Assembly (NCBI RefSeq): GCF_963676485.1
Contig: NZ_OY781114.1
Coordinates: forward strand, 992,001 to 1,056,000
Origin: an uncultured Cohaesibacter sp.
Lineage (GTDB): Bacteria; Pseudomonadota; Alphaproteobacteria; Rhizobiales; Cohaesibacteraceae
Direction of reading: 5' to 3'
Length of the DNA: 64,000 nt
The position numbers and the translations under genes were made by a program. Within the stretch, counting starts at the first letter, position 1; every line of letters starts with the position of its first letter. The notes beneath the pieces are model-generated. The model did no database searches. It saw only the letters and a list, made by a program, of their open reading frames with translations, and was not told where the DNA came from. Of this stretch, positions 17,121-26,953 are shown one piece after another.

Positions 17121-19619
17121 TTATTTGCGCGGCTTGGCCCGACGCGTCGCTTCGGTATTGATCGGATCATCAGGCCAAACATGCTTTGGATATTGCCCGC
17201 GCATGTCCGCCTTTACGTCTTTCCAGGATCCACGCCAGAAGCCGGGCAGATCCCGCGTCACCTGAATGGGACGATGGGCAGGGGAAAGCAGATGGAGCAA
17301 CAGCGGCAATTTGCCCCCCATAATCGCCGGATGCTCATCAAGCCCAAACAATTCCTGCACCCGCACAGCGAGAACAGGGCCGTTTTCTGCTGCATAATCA
17401 ATCGGAATGCGAGATCCCGTTGGCACGGTGAAATGCGTTGGCAAGGCCGCTTCCAGCGCTGCAAGGCGGTCATAGGGCACCATGGCTCTTAGTGCTGCGG
17501 AAAGATCTCCGGCGGAGATATCGGAAAGCGCCATCTTGCCAGCAAGAAACGGAGCCAGCCAATCTTCCAGCCCGTCCAGCAGCCCCTGATCGGACAGATC
17601 CGGCCAGCCCTCTTCGCGTTCAGCGACAAAGCGCACGCGGCCGCGCCAGCGTTCCAGCTCTTTGGTAAAGGGCAAGAGCCGCAGCCCCCCTTTGCGAATC
17701 GCTTCTATCAGCGCGGTCTGGATCGCCTCTACGGAGGGCTCCTTCAACCGTTGTTCGGCTAGCACGATGCGCCCCAACCGCGTTTGCAATCTGGCCGATA
17801 CAGCGCCCGTGTCGCGGTCAAAGCTGATGGCCTCTTCTTGATGAATAAGATCTGCGGACTCATCCTCTATGACCTTGCGCGCGATGGGCGCGGCCAATGT
17901 GATGCGGGCGTTGGCTGCAGCGCCTTGCAGGTCGGCCACAACGAGAAAGGTCTCTGCATTGAGCGGATCATCAGGCTGAAGCACGCCTCCACGCCCGGAG
18001 GCCAGCAGATAGCGCCCTTCGGCACCCCGCCGCATGGCAATCCGGTCCGGATAAGCCAGCGCCAGAATGCGGCCTACCTCCTCAACGTTGGGTCTCTTTT
18101 CGCGGCCCTTGCCTGTCCAGCGTTTGGCCAGTGCCTTGATATCCCTTGCACGAGGCAATTTTCCGGCGATGAGATCCTGCAACAAGCGGCGCATGTCATT
18201 GTGACGCAAACGCCCCCCTTCACTGAGCAAAGCGGCCATCAGGGCCGCCAATTCTTCCGCTCCCAATTTGCGCGCCATGACCAGCATATGGGCAAGCCGT
18301 GGAGGCAGAGGAAGGCCAGCCAAAGCCTTGCCATGCGGTGTAAGCGTTGCAGCCTCGTCTAGCGCGCCGAAGGATTGCAACAGCTTGACCGCTTCAGCCC
18401 AGCCTGCTGCGGGTGGTTCATCCAGCCATTTGAGATTGGTGGGATCACTCTCCCCCCAGAGTGCCAGATCAAGCACGAGACGGGACAGGTCCGTCTCAAG
18501 AATCTCCGGAGGCTCGAAGGCAGAGAGCGCGGCCGTTTGCCCCTTGTCCCAGAGACGATAGCAGACGCCCGGCTCAGTACGTCCGGCGCGTCCCTGTCGC
18601 TGGTCAGCGCTGGCGCGGGAAACGCGCACAGTCTCTAGCCGCGCAATACCAAGATTGGGTTCAAAGCGCGGGCGCCGCACCAGACCGGCATCGATGATGA
18701 TGCGCACACCATCGATGGTCAGCGATGTTTCGGCAATGGATGTTGCCAATACGATCTTGCGTTTGTCTTGTGGTGGCGAGGCAATGGCTCGATCCTGATC
18801 CTTGCCTTCCATAGCCCCATAGAGCGGCGCAAGGATGATATCCTTGTTGCTCTTGAGGCGTTCAGCCAGACGCTCTTCGACCCTATGGATTTCGGCCTGC
18901 CCGGGCAAAAAGACCAGAAGCGAACCTTCATCATTTTTCAACGCCAGCAGTACGGCATCACAGACCGCATTTTCCAGTCTGTCATGCGGCTTGCGCGGTA
19001 AATAGCGGGTCTCGACCGGATAGGTGCGCCCCATGCTCTCGATAACCGGCGCCCCATTGAGGATGGACGCCACGCGCCCGCCATCCAGCGTGGCAGACAT
19101 GACCACGAGGCGCAGATCTTCGCGCAGGGCCCCTTGAGCTTCCAACGCAAAGGCCAACGCCTTATCCGCATCAAGGCTGCGCTCGTGGAATTCGTCAAAC
19201 AGCACTGCCGCAACGCCCTCAAGGCTCGGGTCATCCACGATCATGCGGGCGAACACGCCCTCGGTCACCACTTCGATGATGGTTTCCTTCGAGATACGGC
19301 TTTCCATGCGCACACGATAGCCCACGCGCTTGCCCACCGGCTCGCCAAGCAGCTGTGCCATACGACGGGCTGCTGCCCTTGCAGCAAGGCGCCGCGGCTC
19401 GAGCATGATGATCTTGCCATTGCCCTCAGATGCCATGGCACCCAGCCACGGCTGATCAAGCAAGGCGAGCGGCACGCATGTGGTTTTACCGGCTCCGGGT
19501 GGAGCGATCAAGACCGCTCGCGTTCCCTCATCAAGTGCAGCCAAAAGAGCGGGCAACGCTTCACGAATGGGCAGATCAGGCAAGAAATCGAGCAATGGAA
19601 TGGCAGTCTTATCGGTCAT
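17121..19619 (-). CDS. hrpB: ATP-dependent helicase HrpB
   Basis: An 832-residue DEAH-box helicase of the HrpB family, normal length. Walker A is APPGAGKTTCVP, motif II LFDEFHERSLD, motif III VMSATLDG, motif V TSIAETSLTIDGV, motif VI QRQGRAGRTEPG. The helicase-associated and HrpB C-terminal domains fill the rest (WKDVKADMRGQYPKHVWPDDP near the end). HrpB's cellular role is poorly defined; relatives act on RNA. It stands alone, with no operon partners. Confidence 0.95.
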   Translation of the reverse strand: MTDKTAIPLLDFLPDLPIREALPALLAALDEGTRAVLIAPPGAGKTTCVPLALLDQPWLGAMASEGNGKIIMLEPRRLAARAAARRMAQLLGEPVGKRVGYRVRMESRISKETIIEVVTEGVFARMIVDDPSLEGVAAVLFDEFHERSLDADKALAFALEAQGALREDLRLVVMSATLDGGRVASILNGAPVIESMGRTYPVETRYLPRKPHDRLENAVCDAVLLALKNDEGSLLVFLPGQAEIHRVEERLAERLKSNKDIILAPLYGAMEGKDQDRAIASPPQDKRKIVLATSIAETSLTIDGVRIIIDAGLVRRPRFEPNLGIARLETVRVSRASADQRQGRAGRTEPGVCYRLWDKGQTAALSAFEPPEILETDLSRLVLDLALWGESDPTNLKWLDEPPAAGWAEAVKLLQSFGALDEAATLTPHGKALAGLPLPPRLAHMLVMARKLGAEELAALMAALLSEGGRLRHNDMRRLLQDLIAGKLPRARDIKALAKRWTGKGREKRPNVEEVGRILALAYPDRIAMRRGAEGRYLLASGRGGVLQPDDPLNAETFLVVADLQGAAANARITLAAPIARKVIEDESADLIHQEEAISFDRDTGAVSARLQTRLGRIVLAEQRLKEPSVEAIQTALIEAIRKGGLRLLPFTKELERWRGRVRFVAEREEGWPDLSDQGLLDGLEDWLAPFLAGKMALSDISAGDLSAALRAMVPYDRLAALEAALPTHFTVPTGSRIPIDYAAENGPVLAVRVQELFGLDEHPAIMGGKLPLLLHLLSPAHRPIQVTRDLPGFWRGSWKDVKADMRGQYPKHVWPDDPINTEATRRAKPRK

Positions 19620-19660
19620 ATGTTGGCCCTACCCGCTCCGTAGCGAGAAGGCAAGCATTT

Positions 19661-20359
19661 TCACCCAGCCCCGCCCTGCGGTGCAAGGCGAATGATACGC
19701 CCCTGTGCGGCTCTTGCATCTTCCTCGTCGTGAGTGACCAGCAAAGTCGGCAAACCTTCCGCCCTAGCCTGCTCGAATACATGATGACGCATGCGAATGC
19801 GCAAATCCGCATCCAGCTTGGAAAAGGGCTCATCCAGCAACAGGGCCCGTGGTCTGGAAAGCAGCGTGCGCGCCAAGGCCACACGCGCCTTTTGGCCGCC
19901 GGAAAGGGTTTCAGGGTCGCGGCTTTCAAAGCCGGCCATATTGATGGCTTCCAGCGCTTCGCCAATGCGCGCCTTTCTCGCAGTCCGCCCCTTGACCTCG
20001 CGATTGAGCCCGAAGGCCAGATTGCCTCCGACCGACAGATGGGGGAACAGCAGAGGATCTTGAAACAGAATACCGATGTGACGGCGTTCCGCTGGCAGGG
20101 CCGAAACATCCTTACCGGCAAGCCACACCCGCCCCGAGCCGTCAAAGGCTGGAGGTAGAAAACCACCGATATAGGCCAGCAACGTGGATTTTCCCGACCC
20201 GGATGGCCCCATGATGGTGACCACCTCCCCTGCGGCTATGCTCAGAGACAGGTGGATCAGGCAATCCCCCGCAAGGTGAATTTTCACCTCTTCGAGCATC
20301 AACGGCTCTTGCTGCCTTTTGTTAGTCTGTGTGTTGGTCATACAGGGTCTCATTGCCAT
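19661..20359 (-). CDS. ynjD: ABC transporter ATP-binding protein, YnjD-like
   Basis: A 232-residue single ABC cassette: GPSGSGKST Walker A, LSGGQKARVALART signature, ALLLDEPFSKLD Walker B and VTHDEEDA switch. Its length and the FQDPLLFPHLSVGGNLAFGL Q-loop region are like YnjD/ThiQ. It is last in a ynjB-ynjC-ynjD order, 39 bases after the permease. The choice of YnjD over ThiQ rests on the binding protein, which clearly resembles YnjB. The start could be ATG 20359, 20353 or 20341. Confidence 0.85.
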   Translation of the reverse strand: MAMRPCMTNTQTNKRQQEPLMLEEVKIHLAGDCLIHLSLSIAAGEVVTIMGPSGSGKSTLLAYIGGFLPPAFDGSGRVWLAGKDVSALPAERRHIGILFQDPLLFPHLSVGGNLAFGLNREVKGRTARKARIGEALEAINMAGFESRDPETLSGGQKARVALARTLLSRPRALLLDEPFSKLDADLRIRMRHHVFEQARAEGLPTLLVTHDEEDARAAQGRIIRLAPQGGAG

Positions 20360-20398
20360 TCTCTCTTGCGCCGCGCTGCCTTTAAAAAAAATGCCAGA

Positions 20399-22096
20399 TC
20401 AGCGATCCGTGGGGGTCATGCCGCGCCGGTTTTTATAGAACAGGGTCGGGATCAGTGTGGCAATGAGAAATCCCGTGAAAGGGAGCAGCATTTGCATAAG
20501 GGCATAGACACCGATGAGGCGCCGGTTGCCCCCGGCACTCAAGGCCACCGCTTCGGTGGTGATGGTTTCCCAGCGCCCGCCACCGATCAGCAGGGTTGGC
20601 AAATATTGTCCGATGGAAACAGCAAAGCCCACGGCTGCAGCCGTCAGAATTGGCCTAAGCAGCATCGGCAGGCGCACACACCAGAAGATGCCCCACGCGC
20701 TGCGACCAAGGGCCGTTGCCATCTGCATATAGCGCGGATCCAATGCATGCCACTGGTCGCTCAGCGACAGGAAAATATAGGGCAAGGTGAATATCAGATG
20801 GCCGAACACCAGCGCCCAGAGCGCATAGGCCGCATCAACGGTCAGCAGGATCAATTGCAAACCGAACAAAAAGGCCACTTGCGGTACGATCAGCGGGAGA
20901 TAGAGGATCAGCATTGTGCTGCGCCCGGCCTGCCTACCCATGCGGCTCTGGGCTTCCAGCACGGCAAGGGTCATGACAATGCCGACTGCGGTTGCCAGCC
21001 CGCCGATCAGTACCGCATTGTAAAGCGGCTCCAACACCATCGGCCCCTGACGCATCCATGTTTTAAGGGAAAGACCAACAGGAACCGCATCTGGAAACCG
21101 CCAGAAGCCTGCAAATGACCACAGCACAAGGCCTCCAAGGCTCAGCAGCATAACAAGAATGGCAGCAACGTTGAGCGAGGCGGCAAGGCGTCGGACCCAC
21201 TCGTCTCGCTGAAAGCGCAAACCGGACGCAACAAGACAGCCAAGCAGCCAACCGGCCACTCGCTCGCAGCCCCACCAGAAGCCAAGGGCAGTCAGCGTGA
21301 CGAGCAGTTGCAGGATGGCACCAGCAGAAGCAAGAAAGCGCATGGAAAGGTCCGGATCGCTCATCCAGCGCACCAACTGCACCGCCAGCGGAGGCGGATT
21401 GGTCGGCCCCAGAATGAGCGCAACATCAACCACGGACGAGGCATAGGCGATGACAGCAAAGATCGGTAAGCGGATCTGTCGATAGAGACGCGGCCAGACA
21501 GCATGCAGCCAGCCAATCACCGGTCCATAGCCCAGACTGCGCACAAGATCCTGTGTCCGGCGGGGCTCGATCTGCGGCAGTGCGGCAAGACTGACAAGCA
21601 ACAGAAAGGGCACTTCCTTAACCGTCAGCCCGGCAATCATCGCAAGGCCGTAAGGATCATGCGGGAAGAACCAGTCTGGAGGGCGGTTCCAGCCAGTTAG
21701 CTCTGGCGAAATCATCCGTACGATCCAGCCAGAAGGCGCCAGCAGAAAGGCAAAACCGAGCGCGGTTGCTGCATGGGGGATGGAGAGCAGCGGCGAGATC
21801 AGCCGCACCACCCAGCGGAACAACCGCGTGCCCGACCAAGCACTAAGCAGGCCGATCACCATCAGCATCGCCAACAGGGTCGTTAGCAGTCCGCTCGCCA
21901 GACTGAGCGCGATGGAACGGGCAAGGCCCGGTGTCGCAAAAAGCGCCCTTAAAGGTTCCAGTGTAACGCTCTCGCCACCCAACACCGGCAACCAGCCGAA
22001 AGCAGGCAACAGCGCCCCCAGCAATCCCGCCAGAACCGGCCCGAGCATCAGCAAGCTGGTCAGCAACGGGGCACTATGAAGGGGCTGAAAGCGCAT
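20399..22096 (-). CDS. ynjC: ABC transporter permease, YnjC-like (fused double permease)
   Basis: A 565-residue inner-membrane protein with about twelve helices and two binding-protein-dependent permease domains, each with an EAA-like loop (about residues 160-190 and 430-460: GYGPVIGWLHAVWPRL; TALGRSAWGIFWCVRLP). This fused layout matches YnjC and ThiP/FbpB types. It is flanked by ynjB- and ynjD-like genes on the same strand, making a complete importer. The solute is unknown even for the E. coli relatives. Confidence 0.87.
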   Translation of the reverse strand: MRFQPLHSAPLLTSLLMLGPVLAGLLGALLPAFGWLPVLGGESVTLEPLRALFATPGLARSIALSLASGLLTTLLAMLMVIGLLSAWSGTRLFRWVVRLISPLLSIPHAATALGFAFLLAPSGWIVRMISPELTGWNRPPDWFFPHDPYGLAMIAGLTVKEVPFLLLVSLAALPQIEPRRTQDLVRSLGYGPVIGWLHAVWPRLYRQIRLPIFAVIAYASSVVDVALILGPTNPPPLAVQLVRWMSDPDLSMRFLASAGAILQLLVTLTALGFWWGCERVAGWLLGCLVASGLRFQRDEWVRRLAASLNVAAILVMLLSLGGLVLWSFAGFWRFPDAVPVGLSLKTWMRQGPMVLEPLYNAVLIGGLATAVGIVMTLAVLEAQSRMGRQAGRSTMLILYLPLIVPQVAFLFGLQLILLTVDAAYALWALVFGHLIFTLPYIFLSLSDQWHALDPRYMQMATALGRSAWGIFWCVRLPMLLRPILTAAAVGFAVSIGQYLPTLLIGGGRWETITTEAVALSAGGNRRLIGVYALMQMLLPFTGFLIATLIPTLFYKNRRGMTPTDR

Positions 22097-22166
22097 GGAG
22101 AGGTCTCATCTTGGGAAAGGACCAGCCAATGGCCGATCCTTCTTGTTCATTGCTCTTTGGTTGCCC

Positions 22167-23477
22167 TTACTGGACGCCGTAATGACTGGTCCAGTCTTTT
22201 TCCAGCCGCTCCATCCACGAGGCATGAGGCTCTGGCAGCGCGGGACCGAACTCTTCGGGCTTCAGAGTTGCCACGCCAAGGTCCAACGCTTCAAAGCGGG
22301 CCTTGTCTTCCTTAGACAGGCTGGCGATATCCAGAACCGTCGGATCGCCCCAGACGACCGGATCCTGCTTGCGCGCCTGTGCTTCAGGGGAGAGCAGGAA
22401 GTTCGCAAGAACCATAGCCCCTTCCTTTGCATTGGCATTGAAGGGAATGGCCACAAAATGGCTGTTGCCGATGGTCCCGCCATCAAAAGTGAAGGAGCGC
22501 ACCGTATCGGGCAATTCATCATTGGCGATGGCTGCCGAAGCGTCGCCGGGGTTAAAGGTGAAGGCGATGTCGATCTCACCATCGGCCAGCAGATTCTTCA
22601 GGCTTGAGACATTATCCGGAAAGGCCTTTGCTTCACGCCAGAGATGAGGATGCAGGGCATCAAGGTAGGTAAAGAGCTTGTCGGACACGGCCTTGTAGCT
22701 TGCCTCTGTCACAGGGCGAGAAAGCACGGACGGGTCATCGGCCAGTTCAAGCGCCAATTGTTTAAGGAAGGTCGAGCCAAGGAAGTCCGGCGGCTTGGGG
22801 TAGGCAAATCGGCCCGGATGGGCCTTGGCCCAATCCAGCAGCGCTGGCGTAGATTTCGGCACTTCTTTGGTGATGGCGCTATCATAATAGAAAGACAGCT
22901 GCGCCATGCCCCATGGGCTTTCCAGACCATCCGTTGGCACGGTAAAATCGGTGGTGAGGGTCGGTTTACCCTTGATATCTGCAAATTGATAATTGGGCAG
23001 ATCCGGAGCCCAACTCATTGGCAGCAGCAGGCCTTTTTCCTTCAGGGAGGCAAAATTCTCGCCATTAATCCAGACCAGATCCACCGAGCCGCCGTCTTCC
23101 TTGCCAGCGGCTTTTTCCGCAATGATCTGGGAAACCACATTGGCCGTATCGCCCACCTTCACATGCTTGACGGTGACGCCGTAGCGCTCTTTCACCCTCT
23201 CTGCTGCCCAATCGATATAGGCATTGATCCGATCCGCCCCGCCCCATGCGTTGAAATAGACCGTCTGCCCCTTGGCTTTTTGCAAAAGAGCTGGCCAATC
23301 GTTGGCATTGACCGTTTCCGCTTGTGCCATGGACGGCACAGCCAGCAGGGACGCGGCGAAGAAAATCTTGCGCAAGCCCGCCAAGCGCACATGACGGGCA
23401 AAAGGAAGGGCTGCTGCCGGATGGGATGGGGCATGCCATTTCGCCAAATATAGTGCAGTCAAGTACCGTTCAGTCAT
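22167..23477 (-). CDS. ynjB: ABC transporter substrate-binding protein, YnjB-like
   Basis: A 436-residue extracytoplasmic binding protein, family 1 fold. A long basic N-region (about 35 residues) precedes the signal core IFFAASLLAVPSMAQA. The mature protein follows E. coli YnjB closely in order: KGQTVYFNAWGG, GGSVDLVWINGENFASLKE, VPTDGLESPWGMAQL, KPPDFLGSTFLKQL, AIPFNANAKEGAMVLANFLL, and DPVVWGDPTVLD. AGGAG eight bases before ATG 23477 supports the long start. First gene of the importer. Confidence 0.9.
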   Translation of the reverse strand: MTERYLTALYLAKWHAPSHPAAALPFARHVRLAGLRKIFFAASLLAVPSMAQAETVNANDWPALLQKAKGQTVYFNAWGGADRINAYIDWAAERVKERYGVTVKHVKVGDTANVVSQIIAEKAAGKEDGGSVDLVWINGENFASLKEKGLLLPMSWAPDLPNYQFADIKGKPTLTTDFTVPTDGLESPWGMAQLSFYYDSAITKEVPKSTPALLDWAKAHPGRFAYPKPPDFLGSTFLKQLALELADDPSVLSRPVTEASYKAVSDKLFTYLDALHPHLWREAKAFPDNVSSLKNLLADGEIDIAFTFNPGDASAAIANDELPDTVRSFTFDGGTIGNSHFVAIPFNANAKEGAMVLANFLLSPEAQARKQDPVVWGDPTVLDIASLSKEDKARFEALDLGVATLKPEEFGPALPEPHASWMERLEKDWTSHYGVQ

Positions 23478-23691
23478 GGCGATTTCTCCTATTTTTGCCC
23501 CGCATCCTGCTTGCGGTACAGCTGATATACTGCGGTGTTTGTTTCAGCTTCCACACTACACGGTCAATTCACAAGTGGTTGAAACACAGTTGATCTCGCT
23601 CTTTGGTGTCAATGCCAAAAGAAAGGCCCCGCAACCGGTTCGGCAACGGAGCTTCATAGCATTTATCAAATATCGCCTTGCGCGAAAGCGA

Positions 23692-24180
23692 TCACCCTTC
23701 TTCGGCGCCAGCGCTATCGGCCTGCAATTGAGCGTATTTTTCCTTGCCGAGCGTTTCGAGCAAATTGAGCTGGGTTTCGAGGAAATCGATATGGCCCTCT
23801 TCGTCGGCCATCAGCTCTTCAAACAGCTTCATGCTGATATAGTCGCCAGCGTCATTGCAGGCATCGCGCCCTTCCTTGTAGAGGGTTCGCGCCGAAATCT
23901 CGCCCTTCAGGTCACTCTCAAGGATCTCCTTGATGGATTGGCCGATCATCAGCGGGTCGAGCATCTGCAAATTCGGATGCCCTTCCAGAAACAGGATGCG
24001 CTCGATGAATTTATCTGCGTGGTGCATTTCCTCGATGGATTCCTCGCGCCATTTGGCCGCCATCTTCGAAAAGCCCCAGTCTTCCAGCAAACGGTAATGC
24101 AGCCAATATTGGTTGACAGCTGTCAACTCGCTGCGCAATCCCTTGTTAAGATATTCAATTACTGTTTCGTTGCCCTTCAT
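23692..24180 (-). CDS. bfr: Bacterioferritin
   Basis: A 162-residue haem-containing ferritin that oxidises and stores iron in a 24-mer shell. All ferroxidase ligands are visible: Glu18, Glu51, His54, Glu94, Glu127 and His130. Met52, the inter-subunit haem ligand, is also present, so it should be a true haem-binding Bfr. The start has the common form [15 protein letters not shown]. The bacterioferritin-associated ferredoxin gene lies 233 bases upstream on the same strand. Confidence 0.96.
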   Translation of the reverse strand: MKGNETVIEYLNKGLRSELTAVNQYWLHYRLLEDWGFSKMAAKWREESIEEMHHADKFIERILFLEGHPNLQMLDPLMIGQSIKEILESDLKGEISARTLYKEGRDACNDAGDYISMKLFEELMADEEGHIDFLETQLNLLETLGKEKYAQLQADSAGAEEG

Positions 24181-24413
24181 GATGGTCCCTCTGAATGTAA
24201 TTGCCAGGTTTCAAGGTCAAAATATACGAAAATGGCCAGCCATTTATCTGGTTGGTGTCTCTGCTTGCTTTGCATCTATGTGATCTATGCTGTGCTTGGC
24301 GCACATCCACCCGATCAATAGCCCCCAAGAAGCTTGACCCGAGTCACCAAGGAGAAAGTAAAACACGCCATGGCGATCTGGTCAAAACCTCTCCGCAGAG
24401 TTTTGGAAAGGAT

Positions 24414-24686
24414 TTAGGAGAAGCCGGGGCAATCATTCGGAGCACCATGAAAACTGGGCTGCCTGGCGCGAGCAATCTCATCTGTGCGGGCAATGGCGAC
24501 GTCATGCCCATTTTGCAGCAGGATTGCTTCGATCATCGGACGGCAGCAGCCGCATTTGGCCTTGCATCCACGCCCCTGATAGATCTGGTTGGAATGGATC
24601 GGAACATCGGGATTCTCCTCTGCAAGCCTGTCCGCTATTTCGAGGATCTCATGATCGGTAATTTTGTTACAGTGGCAAATGAACAT
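24414..24686 (-). CDS. bfd: Bacterioferritin-associated ferredoxin
   Basis: A 90-residue [2Fe-2S] protein of the BFD family. The cluster cysteines are the Cys-x-Cys of FICHCNK and the later CKAKCGCC; the fold is normally 60-70 residues, and here about 20 extra residues rich in Arg and Pro follow. Bfd reduces the haem of bacterioferritin so that stored iron is released, which fits its place upstream of bfr. ATG 24686 is used; a TTG one codon earlier is also in frame. Confidence 0.9.
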   Translation of the reverse strand: MFICHCNKITDHEILEIADRLAEENPDVPIHSNQIYQGRGCKAKCGCCRPMIEAILLQNGHDVAIARTDEIARARQPSFHGAPNDCPGFS

Positions 24687-24821
24687 CAAAGGCCCGTTTA
24701 TTGCTTACGGATTGCATATGCGTGACGCGTACAGTCTCATATAGGGGCGATGGCAGCCATTGGCAAATAGGCTTCGAGACCATATCTAAGATGAAGGCAC
24801 TTTCATCAAAAAGGAAAAAAC

Positions 24822-25568
24822 ATGAAGCCTTCCGAAAATAGAACCCTGTTGCTGACCGGCGCCAGTCGCGGCATCGGGCACGCAACGGTCAGGCGCTTTT
24901 CAGATGCAGGGTGGCGCGTTTTCAGTTGCTCCCGTCACCCCTTTTCAGACAAGTGCCCCTGGCCGATGGGCGAAGAGAACCATATTCAGGTGGATCTGGC
25001 CAACCCGGCGACCATAGATACGTCTGTTGCTTTGATCAAGGAGCGGCTGAAAGCCCATGACTGCAAACTGCATGCGCTGGTCAATAACGCCGCCATCAGT
25101 CCCAAGGATGAAGATGGCCAGCGTCTGGATACGCTGGAGACATCACTTGACCTCTGGCACAAGGTGTTTGCCGTCAACTTTTTCGCCCCCATCATGTTGG
25201 CGCGCGGCCTTATTGACGAGTTGAAGGCTGCTGAAGGGTCGATTGTCAATGTAACAAGCATCGCTGGGATGCGCGTTCATCCCTATGCTGGAGCGGCCTA
25301 TGCCACATCAAAAGCGGCGCTCGCCTCCTTGACGCGGGAAATGGCTGCGGACTTCGGCCCCCACGGTATTCGCGTCAACGCTATTGCGCCGGGAGAAATC
25401 GATACCTCCATTCTCTCTCCAGGAACGGAAAAGATCGTCGAGACGATCCCCTTGCGGCGGCTTGGGCAGCCTTCGGAAGTTGCCGATACAATCTATTATC
25501 TCTGCACAGAAGCCAGCTCTTATGTTTCCGGCGCAGAAATCCACATCAATGGCGGCCAGCATGTCTGA
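24822..25568 (+). CDS. SDR-family oxidoreductase
   Basis: A 248-residue classical short-chain dehydrogenase/reductase. Nucleotide motif TGASRGIGHA (residues 12-21), NNAA, catalytic Ser in VNVTSIAG, and YATSK for the Tyr/Lys pair. The segment ASRGIGHATVRRFSDAGWRVFSCSRHP suggests NADP preference (Arg after strand 2), which is inference. AAAAAGG lies about seven bases ahead of the ATG. It is divergent from bfd with a 135-base gap and has no operon partner, so the substrate is unknown. Confidence 0.88.
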   Translation: MKPSENRTLLLTGASRGIGHATVRRFSDAGWRVFSCSRHPFSDKCPWPMGEENHIQVDLANPATIDTSVALIKERLKAHDCKLHALVNNAAISPKDEDGQRLDTLETSLDLWHKVFAVNFFAPIMLARGLIDELKAAEGSIVNVTSIAGMRVHPYAGAAYATSKAALASLTREMAADFGPHGIRVNAIAPGEIDTSILSPGTEKIVETIPLRRLGQPSEVADTIYYLCTEASSYVSGAEIHINGGQHV

Positions 25569-25862
25569 AATCAACTGAGCTGTTTCGGGCTCTTGAGACT
25601 GCGTCGCACAGTCCAAGGCCCGCCCAAAGCGATAAAATTTTTGTGAGCCACCAGCGCCGGTTGCAAGCTGCAGGTGGTAAAAAATCCCTTTTTCCTCATT
25701 CTCCCCAATGGCTTAAGGCACTTTTCCAGAAGCTACGACACTTTGTGTGTTTGCTTCTTGTTCAGATTAGGACCAATTGCGACTTTCTGTCGCACCCAAT
25801 TCACGTTAGCCTACTCTTTCAAGCATGAAAGAAAGGCGGACGAGACACGCGGGAAGCCAAGC

Positions 25863-26753
25863 ATGTCGCCACCGCCAGCATTTTGCGGGAGGATGAACGT
25901 GACCGACGTTGCTCAGGATTTTTCAGCTTTATCGTCCGCGCCGGACAAACCGACAGAAAGCCGTGCGGAAAAGCCGGTATTGCAGCCACTCAGCATGGAT
26001 GACCTATCCGAAGCGCTCAGTGCGGGCCTGCGGGATTTTCGCGGCAGCGCCTTATATGGGCTGTTCTTTGGCGGGTTTTATGCTCTGGGTGGCTGGTTCC
26101 TCTTCTGGATGCTCTCCGCCTATAATATGCCCTTTCTGGTCTATCCGCTCGCGTCCGGCTTCGCCCTCATTGCGCCTTTTGTGGCTGCGGGGCTCTATGA
26201 GGTCAGTCGCCGCCGCGAAGAAGGACTGGACATCGCTCCGGCCCAGATTTTCGGTGCCATTTTCGGCGAACGCTCCAAAGAACTGCGCTGGATGGCTCTG
26301 ATTACCGGCTTTGCCTTCATCATCTGGATCGACATCGCGATCTTCCTATATGTGATTTTCTTCGGGCTGCATCCGGTCAATCCGGCCGCTTTGCTGAATA
26401 CGATCCTGCTGACGCCCCAGGGGGCCATGTTCCTTCTGGCGGGCAATCTGATCGGCGCCATGCTGAGCCTTGCTGTCTTTTCAATTACGGCAATCTCCTT
26501 CCCAATGCTGATGCATAAGGATGTGGATTTCATCACCGCCATGATCACTTCGATCAAATGCGTCTTGTCCAACAAGAAAGTGATGATCAGCTGGGCCATC
26601 TTCATCGGCTTCTTGATGATGATCTGTCTGGCTTCGTTCCTGCTCGGTCTGGTAGTTATCCTGCCATTGCTCGGTCATGCCACCTGGCATCTTTATCGGC
26701 GTGCCGTCCGTTTTGATGGCGCTACTGATGGCGTGGAGGAGAAACAAGCATAA
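25863..26753 (+). CDS. DUF2189 integral membrane protein
   Basis: A protein of 296 residues with a soluble N-terminus of about 85 and then six or so hydrophobic segments (ALYGLFFGGFYALGGWFLFW; LVYPLASGFALIAPFVAAGL; and others to WAIFIGFLMMICLASFLLGL). The pattern, including LSMDDLSEALSAGLRDF before the first helix, matches DUF2189. ATG 25863 has GGGAAG upstream; a GTG at 25899 with GGGAGG six bases ahead is a strong rival and would remove 12 residues. Function unknown; it stands alone. Confidence 0.75.
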   Translation: MSPPPAFCGRMNVTDVAQDFSALSSAPDKPTESRAEKPVLQPLSMDDLSEALSAGLRDFRGSALYGLFFGGFYALGGWFLFWMLSAYNMPFLVYPLASGFALIAPFVAAGLYEVSRRREEGLDIAPAQIFGAIFGERSKELRWMALITGFAFIIWIDIAIFLYVIFFGLHPVNPAALLNTILLTPQGAMFLLAGNLIGAMLSLAVFSITAISFPMLMHKDVDFITAMITSIKCVLSNKKVMISWAIFIGFLMMICLASFLLGLVVILPLLGHATWHLYRRAVRFDGATDGVEEKQA

Positions 26754-26953
26754 GAAACGAATGATGGCGTTCGGCAACTATGCTGACTTGTCTTGACTTT
26801 CACGCTGCTCTCCGAGTCCCCAAACAGCAGCGGAAGGAGCCGAAGCCCAACCGGCGCAAGACAAGACCTCAGCTGCGCGGCGGTCAGCTTGCACTGACCT
26901 CGCGCCCTTTTCTTGTGTGTTCTCTCCTCACCAACAGCCTAGCCGGACTTTGC

